A DNA stretch of 64,000 bases from Mytilus californianus (lineage: Eukaryota; Mollusca; Bivalvia; Mytilida; Mytilidae), in contig NW_026262734.1 of assembly GCF_021869535.1 (NCBI RefSeq), forward strand, positions 111,491,588 to 111,555,587. The letters run 5' to 3'. Shown here in pieces: positions 34,340-46,200 of this stretch. The notes below the pieces were generated by a model that worked only from the letters and a program-made list of their open reading frames with translations, made no database searches and was not told the DNA's origin. Within the stretch, counting starts at the first letter, position 1. Each line of letters starts with the position of its first letter. A program made the translations under genes and the position numbers.

Positions 34340-37300
34340 GGAATAATGATAATAACCAGAATTGCTATTGCAAGCAATAGCGGATGTCACCCTTCCCCCA
34401 TTGCCACTAAGCGGCAGCCATTTCAAAATTTTCAAACTGTGAATGCACATATATACTTTGCTATACATCTTTCTGTAAATTTTCAGAATATTTGGAGTAT
34501 TTTGAATTTTTTTTACACATATTTGCTGTTTCCATGGCAACGCTGGCCATTTTGGAAATTCCAAAGTTAAAAGTCTCATCTACACTTGCCAGTCAACATA
34601 CATAATAAGTTTCAGTAAATTTGGAGCATTTTTTAAATTTTGGGCATTTTTGCTGTTACCATGGTAAAGGTGACCAATTCCAAAATTTTAATGACAGTTA
34701 CCCCATTGGTTCATGAGAGGGAACATACCATTAAAGCTTCACTGGGTTTGACCTACCATATTAAGAAAGGAAATGCTACTTATAGGTTTTAGAAGGGTTT
34801 TTAGAGCATTTTGACCTTTTTTTCATTGTTTCCATGGTAACGACAGCCATTTTGAAAATTCCAAAGTCAAAGAGCGCATTTACACATGCCAATCAACATT
34901 TTTGTAAAGTTTCATCAAGTTGAAGCATTTTGAATTTTTTGCTGCAGTTTCCATGGCAACATAGTAGTTCCGATCATTGTCAAAATCATCCAAAACCTGT
35001 ATATAGTGGACAACTATGTTGTATTAAAATTTGATGATTTTAAGTTAAAGAATACCCAAATAATTCACCAATCCCCCCAAAAAATATTTTTTCACCTTTT
35101 TTCGGTTTTCATGGTAACGGCGGCCATTTTTAAAGTTCAAAAGGTGGTTCGCAAAATTTCAGATGATGGTCCTCATTATGGTAATCATTCATTAGGATTG
35201 GTTCACTAAACTCCTAGGAATGCCGCGGACAAAATAGGTGGAATAATAATAATAATAATAACTAGATTTGCCATTGCAAGCAATAGCGGATGGCACCCTT
35301 CCCCCATTGCCAGGTGAGCGGCAGCCATTTAGCAAATTCAAAAGTCAAAGAGTGCATCTACACATGCAAATTATCATTTTTGTATGGAGCATTTTGAAAT
35401 TTTGAACTTGTTTGCTGTTTCCATGGTTACGGAAGCCATTTTGAAAATTCCAACTTCAAAATGCAGCTCTGCCCATGCCAGTTACCATTTCTGTAAAGTT
35501 TCATCCAGTTTGCATCATTTTGATTTTTTTTTGAAATTTTGAACATTTTTGCTGTTTCCATGGTTACAGTGGATAATTCCAAAATTCTAAAAGCAGACAT
35601 CTCATTGCCACATGTCATGTTATATATCAATACAGTTTCATTGACTTTGGTCAAATACTCTTTAAGAAAATGCTGATTTTATGCATTTTCCTATAGAGTC
35701 AATGTAAAACTTGCCCCCAGTTTCCATGACAACGGCGCCCATTTTGGACTATCAAAATATTGTCTTGACATCTTAGCATACTAGGTAACATTTTCATAAA
35801 GTTTCATCCAGTTGGGTCTTATAACGAAAGAGTTAGAATTTTTGATATTTTAGCTGTTTGCATGGTAACGGCAGCCATTTTGAAAATTCCGAAGTCAAAC
35901 TGCAAGTCAGCACATGCCAGTTACCATTCCTGTGGAGTTTCTCCCAGTTTGGAACACTTTGGTTTTTTTCGCATTTTTGCTGTTTCCATGGAAACGGCGG
36001 CCATTTTTTACCATTCCATTGCAAGGTGCACAACTTTACATGGGGGTCCTCATTTTAGTAGAGTTCCATCAACATTGGTCCATTGGATTCCAAGAACTCG
36101 CGCGGACAAAATATGTGGAAGAAAAATAAGAAAAAAAAGAAACGTAGAATATCAATACGTCACCCCAACTCCGTTGAGGGTGCCATAACTAGATTTGTAA
36201 TTGCCAGCAATAACGGATGGCAGCCTTCCCCCATTGCCAGGCGAGCAGCAGCCGTTTTGAAAAATTCCAATTCAAACATCGCATCTACACTTTCCAATTA
36301 AAATTTTTGTAAAGTTTTAGAAAGATTGGAGCATTTTTATATTTTTGCTGTTTCCATGGTAACGGCTGCCATTTTGAAAATTCCAAAGTCCGATGCTAAG
36401 TCTGCACATGCCAGTTAACATTACTGTAAAGTTTGATGGAGTTTGGAACACTTTCCATTTTTTCGCATTTTTGCTGTTTCCATGGAAACGGTGGCCATCT
36501 TGAAAATGCCAACCCCCGATTGCACATCTTCACATGGTGGTTAACATAATTGTATAGTTCCATCAACTTGGTTCCATTCAATTCCGAGAAATAGCATGGA
36601 CAAAATGTGTGGAAGAATAAATAAAATAAGAATATAAGAAACGTACAATAACAATATGTCACCCCAACTCCGTTGAGGGTGCCATTATAATAATAAGAAG
36701 AAAAAACGAAACGTAGAATAATAATATGTCACCCCAACTCCGTTGAGGGTGCCATAACTAGAATTGCCATTGCGAGCAATAGCGGATGTCACCCTGGTCC
36801 GCCAATTGCCACTAAATGGCAGCCATTTCATTTTTTTTAACATTGAATTAATATATATACTTCACAATACATCATTCTACTAATTTTCAAAAAGTTTAAA
36901 GCATTTTGAAAATTTTCATATTTGTACTGTTTCTATGGCAACGGCGGCCATTTTGAAAATTCCAAAGATAGACTACATGTCTTCACATGCCAAGTAACAT
37001 TTCCACAAAGTTTCATTCAGTTTGGAACACTTTCCGATTTTTCACACAATTTCTGTTTCCATGACAACGGCAGCCATCTTGGAAATGCCTACCCCCGATT
37101 GCACATCTGCACATGGTGGTTAACATTATGGTAAAGTTCCCTTATAATTGGTCCATACATTTCCGAGAAATAGTCTGGACAAAAAGTGTGGAATAATAAA
37201 AATTATAAACTAGATTTGTAATTGCTAGCAATAACGGATGGCACCCTTTCCCCATTGCCAGGGTAACGGCAGCCATTTTGAAAATTCCTCAGTAAAAGAG

Positions 37301-37975
37301 TGCATTTACACTTGCAAATTAACATTTTTTAAAGTTTCATAAAATTTTGGAGCTTTTTGAAATTTTTGACATTTTTGCAGTTTCCATGGTAACGGCGGCC
37401 ATTTTGAAAATTCCGAAGTCAAACTGTAAATCAGCACATGCCAGTTACCATTCCTGTGAAGTTTTTTAAACTTTGGAACACTTTGATTTTTTTCGCATTT
37501 TTGCTGTTTCCATGGTAACGGTGGCCATCTTGACCATTCCAAAGTCAGAGGGACAACTTCGCATGGTGGTCAACATTATACCATAGTTCCATTAACTTTG
37601 GTCCATTCTATTCTGAGAACTGCTCCGGACAAAAATAGTGGAAGAAAAATAATAATAAAAAAAAGGAAAAAAAAGAAACGTAGAATAACAATATGTCACC
37701 CCAACTCCGTTGAGGGTGCCATAATAAAAAAAAGAATGGAACAATAACAAAATGTCACCCGACCTCCGTCAGGGTGACATAATAAGAAAAAAAAAAGGTA
37801 GAAACAATACGTCACCCCAACTCCGTTGAGGGTGCCATAATAATAATAAAAAAAAGAAACGGAGGAAAAGCAATATGTCACCCGACATTGTCGATCGGGT
37901 GACATAATAATAATAAGAACTGAGCAATAACAATAAGCCTTCCCAAGTTTCGTTTGGGAGACTAAATTATACCAA
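34340..37975. repeat. Head-to-tail modular repeat with terminal hairpins and AAT-type microsatellites
   Basis: Modules start with 'taactagatttgccattgca' followed by 'agcaatagcgg' (about 34350, 35258, 36187, 36756 and 37207). They contain repeated 'tttccatggtaacggcggcc' plus 'attttgaaaattcc' units, then 'ggacaaaatatgtggaagaa' with an A/T-rich microsatellite, and most end with 'gtcaccccaactccgttgag' plus 'ggtgcca'. The end is repeated several times without its body at 36660..37965. Both the start (ATTGCaaGCAAT) and the end can fold into hairpins. No coding capacity was seen, so these look like non-autonomous elements. A Helitron-like identity is possible but unproven. Confidence 0.8.
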
Positions 37976-37979
37976 TTTC

Positions 37980-39740
37980 GATGCATCATACATTCTTTTC
38001 CATGATAATTTCTCTTTAGTGGGATAGATCAATTTTTATTTTATTTTTCAGTGTACAGATTTTTTATTTATTTTGTTACCGTCCCCCCTCCCCACACACA
38101 CTTTTAAATTATAAAAAAATGAAAGCAACACGTTATTATAAATTTCATGCGTCCGAAGAGCTTATCTGGATTTACCTTCATTAGGAAAGTTCAAAGCCAA
38201 ATGTTTGAAAGCCAAGAATGTATAATAACATAAACAGCTGAAGAGCAAAATGACCAAAAAGGACCTAAATCAATAGCCAAATTTAGCTAAGGCGAACTTT
38301 GCCTGAGGGAGTTGAAACATTATATATTCGTAATTTTGATTTTCTCGTCGATCTGTGTACACCAACTAAAAATCGAAGTTTTTTTTACGTCAAGATATGC
38401 TTAAAGGATACTCGATATCCAATTTACTTTTTTTTTTTAAATACCATTCTTGGTCCGTAAAATGATTTAGAATTATACTCAAACGTTTGCAGGCATCCCT
38501 CTCCTCAAATTAAAGATTACGCATTTCTCATACCCTAATCACTGCATGAAAAGGTTTTCCTTATAAAACGATACAGATATTTTCCAATATCCGTCAAATC
38601 AGTTATCTCAGAACGCAGCACACTTAACAAAAAAATAACATTAAAAAGAAAATTGTAAAAATGAACTTTATAGGCTCAAACATAACCGGAAGGGATGTGG
38701 TAAATTCCACAAACGTTGGTATAGTCTCTCTCTTTTTGAAGCAATATGGTAGTATTCTGGAGAAAATACAGCAAAATATGTATCTTTATTGCAGGGTATC
38801 TTGAAATATCTTCAAATTAAAGCACAATCGCTGCAGTAGTTGATGTGGGTCATTACATTACGTTGGTTGATTGGTGTTTAACATACTTTTACCCAACAAC
38901 TAACTCTTTTATTCATATTGCATTTTTGATTATCAACATGTTTTCCATGTAGCATTCCTGAATTTGGACCTATTAACCGAATGATCGGGAACAATCACCA
39001 CACATCACGGATCTTTGGCATATGTCCTGTAAATTTGATTTATGAATTCAAGAAAATAACAATCTTTTTATCCGTTTATTTAAAAAAAAGGTACATGGTA
39101 CAAAATATATACAATTGTGTTTTGTTCATTTATAAAAATATATATTATATAGCATTGCCATTATAAAAGATGAGACAAAGGACAACTTGCTTGAATCTAT
39201 ACTTGTTTACAAAATATAGTCATAAAAACGTCAAACTACATACAATGGCTGGGATATGGACACTAACGTATTTTGATTTCAACTATATCAAGTGCAGATA
39301 TAATTTAAAATGAAGGCTAATAATGAATAACCATATTTTGGAAAGTTTTGATAGGGACACGAACGTGTAATGCAATTGTATTTTTTTGGATTGAACAACA
39401 TTATGGACATTATTGTTTACCATGAAATGTGATTAGGAACGTCAAGTCTGCCAATGCAAGTAGTAAGATTGAAAGTCAATGCATTAATTCTAAGTTCCGG
39501 TATTTGACTATAACTGACATCCTGTTTGCGCCGTTTGACCAACTTACTGTCTGAAAAGGTTTTCCTGATTTCCTGATTCTTTAACACAAAAAATCAATAG
39601 AACTTATAATAAACATGTACTTGAATTGGCGTCTATTTTAAAATGTTGGTTAAAAAGTATATGAAAAAATGTTGTAGGTATAGCATTTGGATTGGTGTAA
39701 AATCTACTGAATACAATTCTTAAGTTTTATCCATATAGCA
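37980..39740. other. Gene-free stretch downstream of the SLC5 gene
   Basis: No gene was found. Minus-strand AATAAA candidates for the SLC5 transcript lie at 39075..39080 and 38918..38923. A diverged dispersed repeat ('tttgcctgagggagttgaaac') lies near 38300. Confidence 0.4.
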
Positions 39741-39744
39741 GCGA

Positions 39745-39846
39745 CTCTTTTCACAAAAAATCTTACGATTAAAATTTATCGTAAGTTATACTGAAATGTT
39801 CATGACTTACGACTATTTTTACTCGTAAGATTTTTTGTGAAAAGAG
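39745..39846. mobile_element. 102-bp MITE with perfect 24-bp inverted ends
   Basis: 39745..39768 (begins CTCTTTTCACAAAAAA) is the exact reverse complement of 39823..39846. An inner inverted pair (tcgtaagt / acttacga) lies within. The arms alone could fold into a long hairpin. It lies about 166 bases beyond the SLC5 stop codon and would fall in the 3' UTR if that extends this far. Confidence 0.85.
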
Positions 39847-40011
39847 CCCCAGGTTCTTTAATGTATACATATTTTTCTCTATTTACTCTCGATTCAATAT
39901 TTATGTCCACGATATTTCCAATGTTAGATATGTGACACTGGACACTTGTTACATTTGATAACATTTTTACAGTATATTATATATTCCATTGGTCGTATTT
40001 AATGTAATCAT

Positions 40012-40235
40012 TCATGCATAGAATCCCCATAAAAATATTGCCAGTGTCATCAACACAACAGCGTTTATATTTAGAATATATCTCCATGTCTTTGTTTCAT
40101 GGATAGAGTTTTGCTTAGCTTCTAAAGCTTTCTTTTCTTCTTCGGATACATGTGGTTCTTGTTCCATTTTTTCAATTCCACATATCCATCTGAAAGCCCT
40201 CGTGTAACAAGGCAGCGAATCAAAATCTTCTTCCG
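40012..40235 (-). CDS. SLC5 last coding exon E13
   Basis: Encodes [20 protein letters not shown], a charged linker ([11 protein letters not shown]) and the last membrane helix ending FLWGFYA with TGA at 40014..40012. The ending is typical of SGLT proteins. Confidence 0.95.
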
Positions 40236-43200
40236 CTGCAAAAGATTACAATATGAATAATCATATGTGGCAGAACGATAGCGCATTTAAGTCAAAGATA
40301 ATTTACAAAATCAGATTTTTAAATTACTTTGTTTATTTCGTCCTATATATTTATCTTTTTAATGTAATAAAAAAAATATATACCTGGCTTATAGTTTTGT
40401 ATGAGACTCTGAAAACTCATCAGTGACGCTCAAATAAAACTAGAGGCTCTCAAGAGCCTGTGTCGCTCACCTGACTCTACTTTGGATTTAGAAATCATGT
40501 AAAGATAGATAAAAATCATAACAGATACCCAGATAATGATTGAGGCCAAATTTGGATTAATATTGGTCCCGTTATTTAATAAAATATCCTGGTGGCCATC
40601 TTGAAGAGTAAATCGGCAACAAAATAGCCACACTTGGTCAGCACTTCATAAGGAACATTCATGCCATGTTTGGTTTCATTCTATTCAGTGGTACTCTAAA
40701 AGAAGACATTTGTATGTATTTCCCATAGGGTCCTATGTTAAACTAAGCCCCCCCCCCACCCCCCACCCCCCTAGCGGCCATCTTAGACGATGGATCGACT
40801 GCAAAGTAACAACACTTGGTCAGCACCTCATAAGGAACATTCATGCCATGTTTGGTTCCATTCCATTCACTGGTTCTCTAAAAGAAGACAATTGTATGTA
40901 TTTCCCATAGGGTCCTATGTTAAACTAAGTCCCCCGCTGTCGGCCATCTTGGATGATGGACTGACTGCAAAGTAACAACACTTGGTCAGCACCTCATTAG
41001 GAACATTAATGCCATGTTTGGTTTCATTCCATTCAGTGGTTCTCTAAATGTAGACATTTGTATGTATTTCCCATAGGGTCCTATGTTAAACTAAGTCCCC
41101 CGCTGGCGGCCATCTTGGATGATGGATCGGCTGCAAAGAAACAACACTTGGTCAACACCTCATAAGGAACATTCATGCCATGTTTGGTTCCATTCCATTC
41201 AGAGGTTCTCTAAAAGAAGACATTTTGTATGTATTTCCCGTAGGGTCCTATGTTAAACTATGTCACCCACTGGCAGCCATCTTGGATGATGGATCGGCTG
41301 CAAAGTAACAACACTTGGTAAGCACCTCATAAGGAACATGCATGCCATGTTTGGTTTCATTCCATTCACTGGTTCTCTAAGAGAAGACATTTGTATGTAT
41401 TTCCCATAGGGTCCAATGTTAAACTAAGTTCCCCGCTGTCGGCCATCCTGGATGATGGACCGACTGCAAAGTTACAACCCTTGGTCAGCACCTTATAAGG
41501 AACATTCATGCCATGTTTTGTTTCATTCCATTCAGTGGTTCTCTAAAAGAAGACATTTGTATGTATTTCCTTTAGGGTCCTATGTTAAACTAAGTTCCCC
41601 GCTGGCGGCCATCTTGGATGATTGACCGACTGCAAAGTAACAACACTTGGTCAACATCTCATAAGGAACATTCATGCAATGTTTCGTTCCATTCCATTTA
41701 TTCGTTCTCTAAAAGAAGTCATTTTTATGTATTTCCCATACGGTCCTATGTTTAACTAAGTCCCCCGCTGGAGGCCATCTTGGATGATGGATCGGCTACA
41801 AAGTAACAACACTTGGTCAGCATCTCATAAGGAACATTCATGCCATGTTTGGTTCCATTCCATTCAGTGGTTCTCTAAAAGAAGACATTTGTATGTATTT
41901 CCCATAGGGTCCTATGTTAAACTAAGTCCCCCGCTGGCGGCCATCTTGGATGATGGATCGGCTACAAAGTAACAACACTTGGTCAGAACCTCATAAGGAA
42001 CATTCATGCCATGTTTGGTTTCATTCCATTCAGTGGTTCTCTAAAAGAAGACATTTGTATGTATTTCCCATAGGGTCCTATGTTAAACTAAGTCCCCCGC
42101 TGGCGGCCATCTTGGATGATGGACCGACTGCAAAGTAACAACACTTGGTCAGCATCTCATAAGGAACATTCATGCCATGTTTGGTTCCATTCCATTCAGT
42201 GGTTCTCTAAAAGAAGACATTTGTATGTATTTCCCATAGGGTCCTATGTTAAACTAAGTCCCCCGCTGGCGGCCATCTTGGATGATGGATCGGCTACAAA
42301 GTAACAAAACTTGGTCAGCACCTCATAAGGAACATTCATGTCATGTTTGGTTTCATTCCATTCAGTGGTTCTCTAAAAGAAGACATTTGTATGTATTTCC
42401 CATAGGGTCCTATGTTAAACTAAGTTCCCCGATGGCGGCCATCTTGGATGATGGATCGGCTACAAAGTAACAACACATGGTCAGCACCTCATAAGGAACA
42501 TTCATGCCATGTTTGGTTCCATTCCATACAGTGGTTCTCTAAAAGAAGTCATTTGTATGCATTTCCCATAGGGTCCTATGTTAAACTAAGGCCCCCGCTG
42601 GCGGCTATCTTGGATGATGGGTCGGCTACAAAGTAACAACACTTGGTCAGCACCTCATAAGGAACATGCATGCCATGTTTGGTTTCATTCCATTTAGTGG
42701 TTCTCTAGAAGAAGTTCAAAATGTAAAAAGTTAACGCCGACGACGGACGACGCCGGACGACGGACGCCAAGTGATGAGAAAAGCTCACTTGGCCCTTCGG
42801 GCCAGGTGAGCTAAAAAGAGCCCAAAAAGTACGAGGTCAAAGGGCATAAACTCTTCAATCAATTCTTCAATTAATTTTCAAATGTTGCTTCAGTTATTAG
42901 AAAGTTGTCCATTTGGTCTAATGTGTAAATTTGGTTAACACGGTACATAATGGTAATGTAGGGAATGAACTGATTGTAACGCTCCTATTTATAGTTTTGT
43001 ACTCTTTGGAACTCTTTTGCTGTCTAAACTTTACCTCATTGTGTATAGGTACATACATTTTATCATATAAGTCACTTTATGAACAACCTTTTTATTAATT
43101 GACAACACGAAACTGGAAACAATTGTAATAGTTCATTTAACACAAAGAAAGGAAAATCCAAATTCGGCTATGGAGTTAAACTTTTTGAATCTATCTTTTA

Positions 43201-46200
43201 AGACATACAGAACTCAAATAGACTATAGTTATAAATTAATAAAAGCGTGTGTTCAATCTTTACTTGTTGTGTAATACTTTACGTATTATTGTTTCGCCAT
43301 GGAATTGTGTGGCCCTATCTGATTTGGGATTTTAAAATTGATTCCCGGATTCCCGGTACATTCAGATTTTTTTTACGAACAAACAAAACATATAAGTATT
43401 GTAAATTTAAAGATAATACACATTTGATTTCAATGAAGCAAAACAAAATGAATAAATAAATAAACAAAAATATATGTTTGACCAAAAATAAGAAATTAAA
43501 AAATTTCTTCATTTGTATTATGCAGTACCACAAATTTACTTATTTTTTTACATTTAAGGTTTTGTTCTCGTGTAACATACACTGCTCTAGCAGAGTTATG
43601 AAGAAACATGACTGAAATCGATCCTACATAAGGTTGACGGTCTCCATCACAAATTGGTTGAAAGATACGATGTGTGTGATTCTCAACTCACTAGGAAATG
43701 TAATCGAAGTCTTGGATCTTAAGATACCAGTTCTTTTTTTGTTTTTTTGGCTTTAATTTGTATCTTCTTCTTCATAATTGATTCATGACATTTGAACATC
43801 TTTAACTTTCTATTTTAGAAAAGAGCGATTTTTTTCAAAATTCTTAAACATCTAGAGAAATAAACACGTAACAATATTTCATAATGGAAAGTATGACAAA
43901 TCGTTTTGAATATTTTGCTTTAAGCTGAGTCGGCTATTATTCTAAACATCAGGAGATGTAGTATGGTTGCCAGTAAGATAACTAACCAACCGACAAGGAC
44001 AAGGCTGTTAACGACTTACCAAATTGATCCAGTTTAGATTCATGGTGACTCGACCTATCTGGTTCAACATCCAAATCTTCTCTTTCTTCTGTACTATATC
44101 GATTCCAAAATGTCAGGCGATGAAGCTGTAAGAAGTTATGTTTTTATTACTTATAAAAAAGATACTTGATAATACACCAGTACTGAATTAACTACATATC
44201 TAGGTAACTTGTTAAACGTTTTTCCCAAATCCTTGACATTGGTTACCAATATATGTATGTGAAACTAATGATATAGCGCCATTTTCGTTTTGGTGTACAT
44301 GTATAATTAGACATTTTTTCACAATCCTACAGGTTATAAATCGTCGTAGTGTTCGTGTATTATATATATTATATAATATAAAATTATATTATCTCATTGT
44401 TGATACTGCACATGGAATGTCAAAAATGCGTCAACGGCTTACCTCTTTACAAAATGTTATATAACCAGAATAAATAATTCAAACAAGAAAAGCATTGTAG
44501 ACTTTACAATTAACAAAGATAACAGTAGAAATGTCGTTATATTTTAGTAATAAAGATTATCAATTTTTAACTTAAATTTCAAGGATCGGTTCAGTCTATT
44601 TATGATCAGACTGTTCAGTAGTTGATATTCAAAAATGTACCTGTACTAAACAATAACATACTGAAATGTTCTGGATTAACTGCAAATTAAACGCCTGAAT
44701 ATTACTGACTTTACACTAAAGAAATATCTGAAAAACAACTTTAACTCTGAACAAGACTTAACATGTTCAGGTGTAGACTTTTCATATGGTGTTAAAATCA
44801 AAATAGCCGATAATAACTAAAACATATTTACGAGTGATTGCACCATATGAATTATCGCTTTAATCGTTTTATTAAGGTGATACATAACACTACATGGAGG
44901 TTACAGCTAAACGTTTTAATCACGTTATATTGTTAAGGAAATATTAACCTTCTCAATGATCAAAATTAGTGATTGTCAAACTGCTATATATCCAATGAAA
45001 TTTTTCCGATAAAGTGTGTGGTTCAAGTTTTTGGAAATTTTTATATTTTTTTCAAAGGGTCAAAGTAAATATTTTGTCAAAATTTTATGAACATTAAACG
45101 AGCCAAATTAATTTTAGTCAATGTATTTGGTACCACCTTAATCTTCGATAACATTTGGTTGTCTGTTTTAGATTATTTGTGTGCTCATTTCTCAATATAC
45201 TCACGTGTTTATCTGGAATAGGTTTAGTGAGCAGACTGATCACAATTGTTGCTATAAAGCAAATTCCAAAGAGAATAATACCGAAGTGAAGGTAATGAAC
45301 TTTGCTGATAATGTCCGGTCTATTATCGTCTTCTTCTTCGCCACATGGCGGGACAGTGTATGCATATTCCCAAATGAATCGAGTTAATCCAACTACTAAT
45401 CCTATCATTAGTCCCCAAAATGCACCCTGGAATTATAAGGTTTCTGATAATAAAGCACAATTCAAGATTTTCATTATTACAATGCCATGTATTTCATTTG
45501 ACAATTTTGCATTATAAATTAAGCATCTTTTCATTTACCTACTTTTATACAAAAAAAATACCCAGAACAGAAAGTACTTTGATAGTTGATTTGAAGTAAT
45601 GTATTAATTTGTTAAGGAGTCCAGAATATTCCATTAAAATTTCAATCAATTTCAAAAAGAGTTCTCTATTTGATATCCGGAAATCACAAAAAAATTTCCA
45701 ACAAACAAGTTCTTAAAGTCTGGATAAATAAAAGTGAAAAATTACCTAAACCGAACTTATCATCCAGATACTACAATTTTTCTAATTTCTCAACAAGAAA
45801 GAACAATAACTCTAGAAAAAAAAAGTAAAAACGACGAACTGTATTAAGTGGTCCTAAACATTCCATTGAAATTTCAACAAATTTCAAAAAGGAGTAGGCC
45901 ATTAATTATAAGAAAAAAATAAAAAGATGTTTTCCAACAACTACGTACTATAATTGTCGAACGGTTAAAGTGAAAAGGACAATAATCGCAACCTGTATTT
46001 CGTGGTCTTAAACAATCTGTTGTGATTTCAATTACTAATTCCTGTTTTAAAAATGTTCTTTTTGTATCATCTGAAAACAAAAAGTGTGATAGACGGACGG
46101 AAGGACGTTCTAAATTCCTATATACCCCCGATTATGTCAAGCAGGCGAATAAAAACGTATTGAGCATTTGTTTTTTAATTAACATACCTGTTCGTTTGTC

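Noticed and set aside
41784..42636. Five similar 62-residue frames in a row
   Set aside because: They are the 166-bp tandem repeat read in one frame, with no sign of translation or a known domain.
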